From: Faucicola tetraodonis
GTDB taxonomy: Bacteria > Pseudomonadota > Gammaproteobacteria > Pseudomonadales > Moraxellaceae
DNA length: 37,559 nt
Assembly: GCA_032017425.1 (NCBI GenBank)
Contig: DALZPW010000014.1
Direction: 5' to 3' (one strand)
Within the stretch, counting starts at the first letter, position 1. The number at the start of each line of letters is the position of its first letter. Below, piece by piece: positions 14,858-22,041 of the stretch. The translations under genes and the position numbers were made by a program. Under the pieces are notes generated by a model. That model saw only the letters and a list, made by a program, of their open reading frames with translations. It was not told the origin of the DNA and made no database searches.

Positions 14858-16078
14858 ATGATAGTATTTAACCAATTTAAAAAATTTTTGGCACACGATA
14901 TGGCTGCGGGTATAGTTTTGGCGTTTTCCGCTGTGTTGGCGATGGTGGTAGCAAACTCTCCGATGAGTGACATATACGAGCACTTTTTGCATCTGACTAT
15001 TTCGATAAAAATCGGCTCTTTTAGTATCGATCACCACTTATTACATTGGATCAACGATGGCTTGATGGTGGTGTTTTTCTTTTTAGTGGGACTTGAGCTT
15101 AAGCGGGAAATGCTAGTGGGTGAGCTATCAGAGGTCAAAAAAGTCGTCTTGCCTGCGATTGCTGCGGTCGGTGGTATGATGGTACCTGCGACTTTTTATG
15201 CCGCATTCAATTATCAGCACGCAGATTTGATGAAAGGTTGGGCGATTCCGGCGGCGACAGATATCGCGTTTGCCTTAGGTGTGCTGACGTTACTGGGCAA
15301 TCGCGTGCCCGCCGCGCTCAAAGTATTCTTGGCATCGATTGCTATTTTTGATGATATCGGTGCGATTATCATTATTGCGTTATTTTACTCATCGGGTTTG
15401 TCGATGGCGGCACTGGCTTGGGTCGGGGTATGTTTGGTGATATTGTGGCTGATGAATCGCTTTAACGTCACGCGCACCACCGCTTATATAATGATTGGCG
15501 TTTTGCTATGGGCAGCGATGCTCAAGTCGGGCATACATGCGACGCTTGCCGGTGTGCTGCTTGCGCTATTCATCCCAATGACAGACAACAAGCACCCTGA
15601 GCATTCACCCCTCGAATCGGTTGAACATGACTTGCAGGACACAGTCAGTTTTATTATTTTACCGATTTTTGCGTTTGCTAATGCGGGCATTTATCTCGGA
15701 GGTACGGGGCTGTCCTCACTGTTTCATACGGTACCGCTCGGTATCGCACTAGGACTGCTGCTAGGCAAGCCGATTGGGGTGATGCTATTTAGTTGGCTTG
15801 GCGTCAAGCTTGGGTTAGCTAGCTTGCCTACCAATGTTGACTGGCGACAAGTATTTGGCGTGGGGATTTTATGTGGTATTGGCTTTACCATGAGTTTGTT
15901 TATTGGTGGGCTTGCCTTTGCGGGACTTGAGGTCAAACCGTTTGACGAACGACTTGGCATTATTTTAGGGTCATTATTGGCAGGTATGCTAGGGTATTTT
16001 TACCTCAAGAAAGTCTTACCAACCCAAGCGCTGACACAGCAGGTGAGTAATCCTGAAGACCATACCTATATTCGCTAA
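14858..16078 (+). CDS. nhaA: Na+/H+ antiporter NhaA
   Basis: An inner-membrane antiporter that expels Na+ (Li+) in exchange for protons at alkaline pH. The protein has 406 residues with about 12 hydrophobic segments. Diagnostic motifs: FFFLVGLELKREM (about 73-85), PAATDIAFALGVL with Asp135 (Asp133 of E. coli), and IAIFDDIGAI with Asp165-Asp166 (the E. coli Asp163-Asp164 ion-binding pair). GKPIGV carries the conserved lysine of TM10 (Lys300 in E. coli). The N-terminus before the first helix is short, as usual. The ribosome binding site is weak (AAGAG, 11 nt upstream). A strong terminator follows at 16121. No nhaR regulator is adjacent; the LysR gene downstream is convergent to the lipoprotein gene. 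Confidence 0.96.
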   Translation: MIVFNQFKKFLAHDMAAGIVLAFSAVLAMVVANSPMSDIYEHFLHLTISIKIGSFSIDHHLLHWINDGLMVVFFFLVGLELKREMLVGELSEVKKVVLPAIAAVGGMMVPATFYAAFNYQHADLMKGWAIPAATDIAFALGVLTLLGNRVPAALKVFLASIAIFDDIGAIIIIALFYSSGLSMAALAWVGVCLVILWLMNRFNVTRTTAYIMIGVLLWAAMLKSGIHATLAGVLLALFIPMTDNKHPEHSPLESVEHDLQDTVSFIILPIFAFANAGIYLGGTGLSSLFHTVPLGIALGLLLGKPIGVMLFSWLGVKLGLASLPTNVDWRQVFGVGILCGIGFTMSLFIGGLAFAGLEVKPFDERLGIILGSLLAGMLGYFYLKKVLPTQALTQQVSNPEDHTYIR

Positions 16079-16120
16079 ACTATTTACCCAAGGGTAGTGT
16101 AACGATAAATAAACTCTACA

Positions 16121-16153
16121 AATGATAGCAACGAATATTGCTATCATTTTTTT
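16121..16153 (+). terminator. Terminator of nhaA
   Basis: TGATAGCAA and TTGCTATCA form a perfect 9-bp stem around a 6-nt loop, followed by seven T's, 43 bp after the nhaA stop. Confidence 0.92.
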
Positions 16154-16191
16154 ATCCCAATAATTTTGTGATCAATAATAAGGAAAACACC

Positions 16192-16596
16192 ATGCTAACT
16201 AACAAGATAATGGGTAAAAAAGCCGCATGGTTGGGCGGGGGTGTGGCGATAATTGGTCTATTGGCGAGTTGCGCCAGCGTGGCGTACCAATCGCTGCAAA
16301 ATGGTAAATTGAGCGATATCAAAGAAAGCATTGATAGTGTACCCAAAAAAACGCTGACGCTAAACGGTACCTTTACCCAAAGCTTAGAGCAATCTGAATT
16401 TAATGACGGTACGACCAAATACCATGTATTTGACCCAAACAACCTGTTAGCCGAGTATGCCAAAGCGCAAGGTCAAACGGGCGTGTCGATTAGTTTACCT
16501 GTCTGTATTGAAGGGCGGGTGACTGAAAAAGGACGTTACGGACATTTAGGAAAATATCCGTATGAGCTGTGGGTGGATAAAATTTGCCAGTCCTAG
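16192..16596 (+). CDS. Small putative lipoprotein
   Basis: A 134-residue protein with a lipoprotein signal: a basic N-terminus (NKIMGKKAAW), a hydrophobic core and the lipobox LASC with Cys27. The mature part of about 108 residues is polar with a Tyr-rich end; I do not recognise a domain. ATG 16192 has AAGGAA 9 nt upstream; a longer frame from 16138 runs through the nhaA terminator and is unlikely. The gene is convergent with the LysR gene (35 bp between stops). Confidence 0.75.
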   Translation: MLTNKIMGKKAAWLGGGVAIIGLLASCASVAYQSLQNGKLSDIKESIDSVPKKTLTLNGTFTQSLEQSEFNDGTTKYHVFDPNNLLAEYAKAQGQTGVSISLPVCIEGRVTEKGRYGHLGKYPYELWVDKICQS

Positions 16597-16631
16597 ACCA
16601 GTGCTAGATAAGCAGGTTGTCTGACCCTCCC

Positions 16632-17669
16632 TCATTGACGGTCAGGATCAATTTCAACCAAATCAATAGGCTGGGTATGCAGCGAACCGTCTTGAATCGC
16701 AGTCTGTAGCGGATACTTGATGCGCTCTTCGGCGATGATTTGTCGCGACACATGTTGAATCAACTGACGTAACCAACGATGCGCAGGGTGATGCTGTAAT
16801 AGCGGCGACCATGCCATCGTCAATTCAAACTCTGGAATAAAAAATGGCGGCTCTTTAATCACGATATCATCATTATTTGCTTGCATTCGCGCTACCCGAG
16901 TCGGCAGCGTGGCAATTAAGTCTTTATTGGCGGTGAGCATGGCAGGCATCTGATAATGACGGGTAAAGACACTGATTTGACGTTTTTGACCGAGACGTTG
17001 TAACGCCGCATCAATTGAGCCAAGTCCACCAGATTTTTCGGGATTCACCCCAAAACCCACACCCATGCCTGTTTTAGAAACCCAAACGTGCTGAGCTTTA
17101 AGATAATTTTTGAGGTTAAAGCGATTGACATATGGACTATCAGCCGACAACAAACAACTAAATGTATCACGCCAAATCAGCACTTGGTGAAAGCTTTGCG
17201 GTACCTCGTTAAAACGATTAATCGCCAAATCAACACGACCTTGCTCCATATCTCGATACGACACATCCGATGGCGTCAAGAAGTCCAAAATCACGTTTGG
17301 GGCTTCACTGCGCAGCGCTTTAACTAGCCTAGGCACCAGCGTCGCTTCGGCATAATCTGACGTCATAATCCGAAACACACGACTTGAGGTATAAGGACGA
17401 AACTCAGTACGTGGCTCTAATAGCTGGGTTAAATCCGCTAACAATTCGCGTACGCGCGGCTGTAATTCAAGCGCCCGCTCCGTTGGCGTCATGCCTTCAG
17501 ATGAGCGAATCAACAAGGGATCATTAAACAACTTACGCAAACGACGTAAAATATTACTCATGGCGGGCTGGGTAATGCCGAGTTGCTCAGAGGCTCTGGT
17601 GACGTTTTTTTCTCGAAGTAACACATCAAGATGCACCAAAAGGTTCAAATCCACACGTTGTAAATCCAT
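16632..17669 (-). CDS. LysR-family transcriptional regulator
   Basis: A 345-residue regulator. The winged helix-turn-helix lies at about residues 6-65 (VDLNLLVHLDVLLREKNVTR, then SEQLGITQPAMSNILRRLRK). The effector-binding domain spans about 92-300. The tail beyond 300 is longer than usual for the family. It is divergent from isocitrate lyase across 452 bp; LysR regulators commonly control the divergent gene, so control of the glyoxylate shunt is a reasonable but unproven guess. No strong Shine-Dalgarno precedes ATG 17669. Confidence 0.88.
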   Translation of the reverse strand: MDLQRVDLNLLVHLDVLLREKNVTRASEQLGITQPAMSNILRRLRKLFNDPLLIRSSEGMTPTERALELQPRVRELLADLTQLLEPRTEFRPYTSSRVFRIMTSDYAEATLVPRLVKALRSEAPNVILDFLTPSDVSYRDMEQGRVDLAINRFNEVPQSFHQVLIWRDTFSCLLSADSPYVNRFNLKNYLKAQHVWVSKTGMGVGFGVNPEKSGGLGSIDAALQRLGQKRQISVFTRHYQMPAMLTANKDLIATLPTRVARMQANNDDIVIKEPPFFIPEFELTMAWSPLLQHHPAHRWLRQLIQHVSRQIIAEERIKYPLQTAIQDGSLHTQPIDLVEIDPDRQ

Positions 17670-18121
17670 AAATTACTGTTTGTCTAGTTAAGAGTTAAGA
17701 AAAAAAGGCTAAAACTGCTAGTTTAAATAGGGCTAAAACCTAGCAATAAAATTTAAGTTGTTGATTGTATTATACTATATTTTAAATAAATACTAAAGAT
17801 ACGAATCATTAAATAGCTAAATTATGAATTAAAGGGTATAGTGCATTCATTCCATTATTTAAGCCAACTTAAAGCTTTATTAGTGCCAAAATAGAATTCT
17901 TAATTTTAACAGACTATTTAATATCACTGTAAGAAATATCACGTATTTTGTTAAAAAAATTGTTAGACTATTTTGGCTATGTAGCTTGTTTCTTAAACAT
18001 TCTTTATATTTTTGGTGTTTAACGCTCGCTAAATATTGGCTTATTTAAGACTTTTACTTTTATTACAACACAATAATCATCCTAAGTTTTTTTATCCCAC
18101 CGTCCTCAACAGGAGACTGCT
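17670..18121. other. Long AT-rich divergent control region, LysR gene / aceA
   Basis: A region of 452 bp with no ORF. It is AT-rich throughout and ends with the aceA ribosome binding site AGGAG. I could not settle on one promoter or a clean T-N11-A LysR box. The length suggests a long aceA leader or several regulator sites. Confidence 0.45.
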
Positions 18122-19711
18122 ATGTCAACTTACGTTTCAGCGATTGACCATATCCGTGAACTAAAAGCCAAATATGGTAACTGGAAAAACATCAGCGAAA
18201 ATGATGCTGCGCGTTTGGTTATCCAAAACCGTTTCAAAACAGGTTTAGAAATCGCTCAATACACTGCCGACATCATGCGTCGTGATATGGCAGCTTATGA
18301 TGCTGACAAATCAAAATACACCCAGTCTCTTGGTGCATGGCATGGATTTATCGGTCAACAAACCATGTATGCGGTAAAAAAATACTTCGGTACTACTGAA
18401 CGTAAATATATCTACCTTTCAGGTTGGATGGTTGCTGCGCTTCGCTCAGAATTTGGTCCACTACCTGACCAATCTATGCACGAAAAAACAGCTGTGCCAA
18501 AATTAATCGAAGAAATCTACACTTTCTTACGTCAAGCCGACGAAAAAGTGTTAAACGATTACTTCCGTGAATTAAATGCGGCGCAAGAAGCAGGTCAAGA
18601 CACTAAAGCCATCTTAGACAAAATCAACAACTTTGAATCACACATCGTGCCAATCATCGCTGACATCGACGCAGGTTTTGGTAACGAAGAAGCAACTTAC
18701 TTGCTCACCAAACAAATGATCCAAGCAGGTGCTTGTGCTATCCAAGTTGAAAACCAAGTATCAGATGCTAAACAATGTGGTCACCAAGATGGTAAAGTCA
18801 CCGTACCACACGAAGACTTCATCTCAAAACTTAACGCGATTCGTTATGCGTTTTTAGAGCTTGGCATTGACAACGGTATCATCGTTGCACGTACTGACTC
18901 TGAAGGTGCATCATTAACGCAAAAACTTCCTGTGTCACGTGAGCCAGGCGACCTTGCTTCACAATACTTAGACTTCTTAGAAGTTGAAGAAGTGACTTTA
19001 GAAAATGCAAGCGAGTACGATGTTCTATTAAAACGTGATGGCAAATTGGTTCGCCCAACTCGTATGCCAAACGGCTTGTACTCATTCCGCGAAGGCACCA
19101 ACATTGACCGCGTGGTACTTGACTGTGTGACTGCCCTTGAAAACGGTGCCGATCTACTATGGATTGAAACACCAACGCCAGACGTCGCGCACATCAAATC
19201 AATGACTGACCGTATCACTGCGCAAGTGCCAGATGCTAAGCTTGTTTACAACAACAGCCCATCATTCAACTGGACACTCAACTTCCGTAAACAAGTCATC
19301 GCAAAATGGGAAAAAGAAGGCAAAGACATCTCAGCTTACGACAAAGCGAACTTAATGTCTGCTGACTACGACAACACTGAGTTGAATGCCGCTGCTGATG
19401 AACTAGCGCGCACCTTCCAAGCTGATGCGTCACGTGAAGCCTGTGTATTCCACCACTTGATCACCCTACCTACCTTCCACACGGCGGCATTAAGTACACA
19501 CCAGTTGGCAAAAGGTTACTTCGGTGACAAAGGTATGCTAGCTTACGTTGAAGAAGTACAACGTAAAGAACTCCGTGAAGGCGTTGCGGCAGTTAAGCAC
19601 CAAGCCATGGCTGGTTCTGACATCGGTGATGACCACAAAGAAATCTTCTCGGGTGAGAACGCATTGAAAGCGGGCGGCGCCAAAAACACTGCCAACCAAT
19701 TTGGTCACTAA
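18122..19711 (+). CDS. aceA: Isocitrate lyase
   Basis: Splits isocitrate into glyoxylate and succinate (glyoxylate shunt), allowing growth on acetate and fatty acids. At 529 residues it belongs to the longer Pseudomonas/Acinetobacter-type enzyme, not the 434-residue E. coli type. The catalytic loop is KQCGHQDGK (Cys at about residue 219) rather than the KKCGH of the short form. GWMVAA, IADIDAGFGN and VYNNSPSFNW are also typical. AGGAG lies 7 nt before ATG 18122. Codon choice looks biased compared with neighbours, which suits a highly expressed gene. Single-gene unit with its own terminator. Fits functionally with oleate hydratase only in the general sense of fatty-acid handling. Confidence 0.96.
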   Translation: MSTYVSAIDHIRELKAKYGNWKNISENDAARLVIQNRFKTGLEIAQYTADIMRRDMAAYDADKSKYTQSLGAWHGFIGQQTMYAVKKYFGTTERKYIYLSGWMVAALRSEFGPLPDQSMHEKTAVPKLIEEIYTFLRQADEKVLNDYFRELNAAQEAGQDTKAILDKINNFESHIVPIIADIDAGFGNEEATYLLTKQMIQAGACAIQVENQVSDAKQCGHQDGKVTVPHEDFISKLNAIRYAFLELGIDNGIIVARTDSEGASLTQKLPVSREPGDLASQYLDFLEVEEVTLENASEYDVLLKRDGKLVRPTRMPNGLYSFREGTNIDRVVLDCVTALENGADLLWIETPTPDVAHIKSMTDRITAQVPDAKLVYNNSPSFNWTLNFRKQVIAKWEKEGKDISAYDKANLMSADYDNTELNAAADELARTFQADASREACVFHHLITLPTFHTAALSTHQLAKGYFGDKGMLAYVEEVQRKELREGVAAVKHQAMAGSDIGDDHKEIFSGENALKAGGAKNTANQFGH

Positions 19712-19747
19712 TGCTTCATTGACTGATTGATTAATTAATTAATTAGC

Positions 19748-19780
19748 AAAAACACCTCACGGCATGTGGGGTGTTTTTTT
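19748..19780 (+). terminator. Terminator of aceA
   Basis: AAAAACACC pairs with GGGTGTTTTT in an imperfect stem-loop followed by seven T's, about 40 bp after the aceA stop. The opposing K+ channel gene ends 15 bp beyond it, so it may serve both. Confidence 0.8.
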
Positions 19781-19794
19781 ATGAGCGGATAAAA

Positions 19795-20895
19795 TTAAAT
19801 GGTTTGCATAATTTCTTGGTAGCGAAGTTGGAATTTTTTGATAAAATCAATGGTGGTCTGAATACCCATAAACAAAATAATATACGGGTTTAAACTATTT
19901 TCGTTCGACAGCTCAACCGCTTTATCACTTGGATATTCACTGATAAGTAACATGTCTTGCTGGCGCTGGGCTTGGATATCCGCAAGCTGCTTTTCAAAAT
20001 TCGGCTCTGCCAAAATATAGCTGCTAGAGTCATAGGATTTGATATCACTTAAATATTGAATACAAATCGATTCCAAATCTGCCCAGCGATAAGTTTCGGT
20101 TTCACGCACCAAATTTTCAATACTATTGACCAATTCATCCAAGGCTTGATAATAGTACCAAATCAACGGCTTGTGCGGGTCGTCGGTCAAGCGTGCCGAG
20201 GCATTAAATAAATGCTGTAAATTAGTAAATGCTAGCGTTTCGGGAATAGGCTCATGAATACCAATAAGCTGCTGAGGAACTTTGGCGTCAGGGGTGCTGG
20301 GCAAATCAGGCGAGCCGTTTAAATGAGCACGACCCTCACGGTCAGATTGCGCCACTGGGGTTTGCTCTGATTCTATGCCCAGCAGTTGATTAACCCGGTT
20401 TAGATAAGTATTCATGTTAAGCGTAATCAAACTATCATGACTGTGCAGGCGCGCAAAGGCATAAGAGATTTCTTTTCTTGTTTCATAGGCGTCCATCAGA
20501 TTGCTCATGTTTTCTTCACGCTGATAAGTAATCGCATTTAAAAACAAACCTGCGGACACCACTCCAATGGTCGCTTCAATCATCACAAACGCCCGCGTAA
20601 AGGTATTGGTTGGGGTAATATCGCCAAACCCAGTGGTGGTCACCGTGATGGTACTAAAATACATGGCTTCCAAAAAGCCCACGTTTTCATGGTTAAACTG
20701 CATATTTGGCAAGGTACTGTATAAAAAGCCAAATAGCGGAATCAGCGTCAAATAGATGGTGCCATACACAGCAGGCGGCAACGAAAAAATATCATCGCGC
20801 ACGATAGGTTTAGCAAGCTTATTGAGGGTAAAGGTTTGTGGGGTGTTACGGGCTGATAGGATTGGTTTGGTGGGCTTTTGCGCAAGTGGTTTCAT
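19795..20895 (-). CDS. Two-helix potassium channel family protein
   Basis: A 366-residue protein with an ion-channel pore module near its N-terminus: helix 1 at about 42-62, pore loop with selectivity filter TTTGFGD (86-92), helix 2 at about 103-122. Gly-Phe-Gly replaces the commoner Gly-Tyr-Gly and is found in many K+ channels. The remaining 240 residues form a cytoplasmic region with no RCK (TrkA-N) nucleotide-binding motif that I can see; it looks helical and acidic. Probably a tetrameric inner-membrane K+ channel with an unrecognised gating domain. The start is preceded by no clear Shine-Dalgarno. Confidence 0.82.
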   Translation of the reverse strand: MKPLAQKPTKPILSARNTPQTFTLNKLAKPIVRDDIFSLPPAVYGTIYLTLIPLFGFLYSTLPNMQFNHENVGFLEAMYFSTITVTTTGFGDITPTNTFTRAFVMIEATIGVVSAGLFLNAITYQREENMSNLMDAYETRKEISYAFARLHSHDSLITLNMNTYLNRVNQLLGIESEQTPVAQSDREGRAHLNGSPDLPSTPDAKVPQQLIGIHEPIPETLAFTNLQHLFNASARLTDDPHKPLIWYYYQALDELVNSIENLVRETETYRWADLESICIQYLSDIKSYDSSSYILAEPNFEKQLADIQAQRQQDMLLISEYPSDKAVELSNENSLNPYIILFMGIQTTIDFIKKFQLRYQEIMQTI

Positions 20896-20979
20896 AAGCC
20901 GCCTAATTTTTTTTGCTTTAGACTAGCATACCCATTCAAAAAGAAACATAGTATTATAGTAACCCCTGATGGACGATAG

Positions 20980-21102
20980 GATAAAAGGCTCAAACCAAAA
21001 AACTTGCCGCTATTGGGATACAAAGTTGGGAGAAAAATGAAAAAAGCCAACTTACTTGTTATAGAAGATAAGAAAGCTAGGCAGGTAAGGGATGAACACT
21101 GA
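20980..21102 (+). pseudogene. Possible IS3-family transposase (OrfB) remnant
   Basis: A 40-codon open stretch contains GYKVGRKMKKANLLVIEDKK. It resembles the part of IS3-family OrfB just before the integrase core, where G-Y-x-V-G-R is normally followed by a short helix and then M-K-x-A-N-L; here a few residues between the two seem to be missing. A stop (TAG 20977) lies in frame upstream and TGA at 21100 downstream. No DDE core or terminal inverted repeat is visible. This is a weak, pattern-based call. Confidence 0.3.
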
Positions 21103-21153
21103 GTTATCGTGGTGAATGATGCCAAACATATCAATAATGCCGCTATTCATCTT

Positions 21154-21183
21154 TAAAATAGGGTTGCAATCAATACAACCCTA
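21154..21183 (-). terminator. Terminator-like repeat 3' of the chalcone-isomerase-like gene
   Basis: TAGGGTTG and CAACCCTA pair perfectly around a 9-nt loop; on the minus strand TTTT follows. It lies about 105 bp past the stop of the gene at 21290. Confidence 0.55.
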
Positions 21184-21229
21184 GTAAACCTAGCAAAAAA
21201 GTGACTGGCACTATCAATTGGCTAGATTC

Positions 21230-21252
21230 ACTTCCCATGCTTGATGGGAAGT
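21230..21252. repeat. Perfect 9-bp hairpin
   Basis: ACTTCCCAT and ATGGGAAGT are perfectly complementary around gcttg. A third partial copy (atgggaagtgt) follows at about 21260. No T run follows on either strand, so this is a stable stem in the 3' untranslated region rather than a classical terminator. Confidence 0.6.
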
Positions 21253-21289
21253 CTAAAATATGGGAAGTGTAAAAATAAGCAGTGTAACA

Positions 21290-21823
21290 TTAGTGCTGAC
21301 CTAGCAAATCCTTTTTCATCTCAAGTGATATGGGATTATCGCCTAGCCAAGCACGAAGAATAGCTTGGTCAAAGCCTTCTTCTTTGATATAAGGAAGATC
21401 GCCAACCTCATCATAATTTAAACGAACGCCATGCTCTGGCGAAAACTCAATCGTAAACATCGCCCCTTCTTTGATGGTGTTGGTTTTGAACAACTCACCA
21501 AACACGTCATCAATCACTGAGGCGATTTTCTGATATTCTTCTTCGCTACTATTCGCTCTGATGCCGTCTTTGAAGGCATTCTCCAGTAACGAGCCTTTGA
21601 TATTGCGGCGAGACACCATGCGCAATTGCTTGGCATAGCGTGCAGTAATGGCTGTTTCGGCATCTTCAGTCATTTCACCCAAGTATAGGGCAATATCATA
21701 GATACCAATCATAAATTTACTGCGAATGCTCATACCATTTCGCACGCAGATTTGACCATCTAGTTTTAGGGTAGGGGGAAATAGGGTTTCAAGATCGTTG
21801 GTTTTTCCTTTAAATAAAATCAT
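21290..21823 (-). CDS. Chalcone isomerase-like domain protein
   Basis: A 177-residue protein with the bacterial chalcone-isomerase-like pattern: GQICVRNGMSIRSKFMIGIY, then ALYLGE, SLLENAFKDGIRAN, and a C-terminal ILRAWLGDNPISLEMKKDLLG, the most conserved part of this family. Bacterial members are not thought to make flavonoids; some bind fatty acids or are of unknown role. I chose ATG 21823, which has AAGGA 7 nt upstream. A frame extending to 21895 would add 24 very charged residues and lacks a ribosome binding site. Unlike many family members, it shows no signal peptide at either start. Confidence 0.72.
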   Translation of the reverse strand: MILFKGKTNDLETLFPPTLKLDGQICVRNGMSIRSKFMIGIYDIALYLGEMTEDAETAITARYAKQLRMVSRRNIKGSLLENAFKDGIRANSSEEEYQKIASVIDDVFGELFKTNTIKEGAMFTIEFSPEHGVRLNYDEVGDLPYIKEEGFDQAILRAWLGDNPISLEMKKDLLGQH

Positions 21824-22041
21824 CCTAGCATCCTTATCGTTCCTTGACGTTTTTTTGTCCCTGGATAATGTCGCAATATCCTTATCTCGTTTCATTGTGT
21901 AAATATTAGGCCAACATGTAAAGTATTATCAATGAATATCAAGTCACAGAGTGATGAGCGGTTAAAAAAAGGGTTAGACGACCACGTACTAACCCTCACC
22001 GCTAAACTTACGCCTGTAACAGACTTATACTGGTAACAAAC

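Larger units (their letters stand above)
20896..21289. other. 394-bp intergenic region with hairpins and a possible transposase scrap
   Basis: No intact gene. It contains a possible transposase fragment (20980-21102), a terminator-like inverted repeat (21154-21183) and a perfect 9-bp hairpin (21230-21252) downstream of the minus-strand gene that ends at 21290. Confidence 0.5.

Noticed and set aside
20892..21134. 80-codon minus-strand ORF downstream of the chalcone-isomerase-like gene
   Set aside because: No ribosome binding site and no recognisable pattern; the opposite strand gives the more protein-like (transposase-like) reading.
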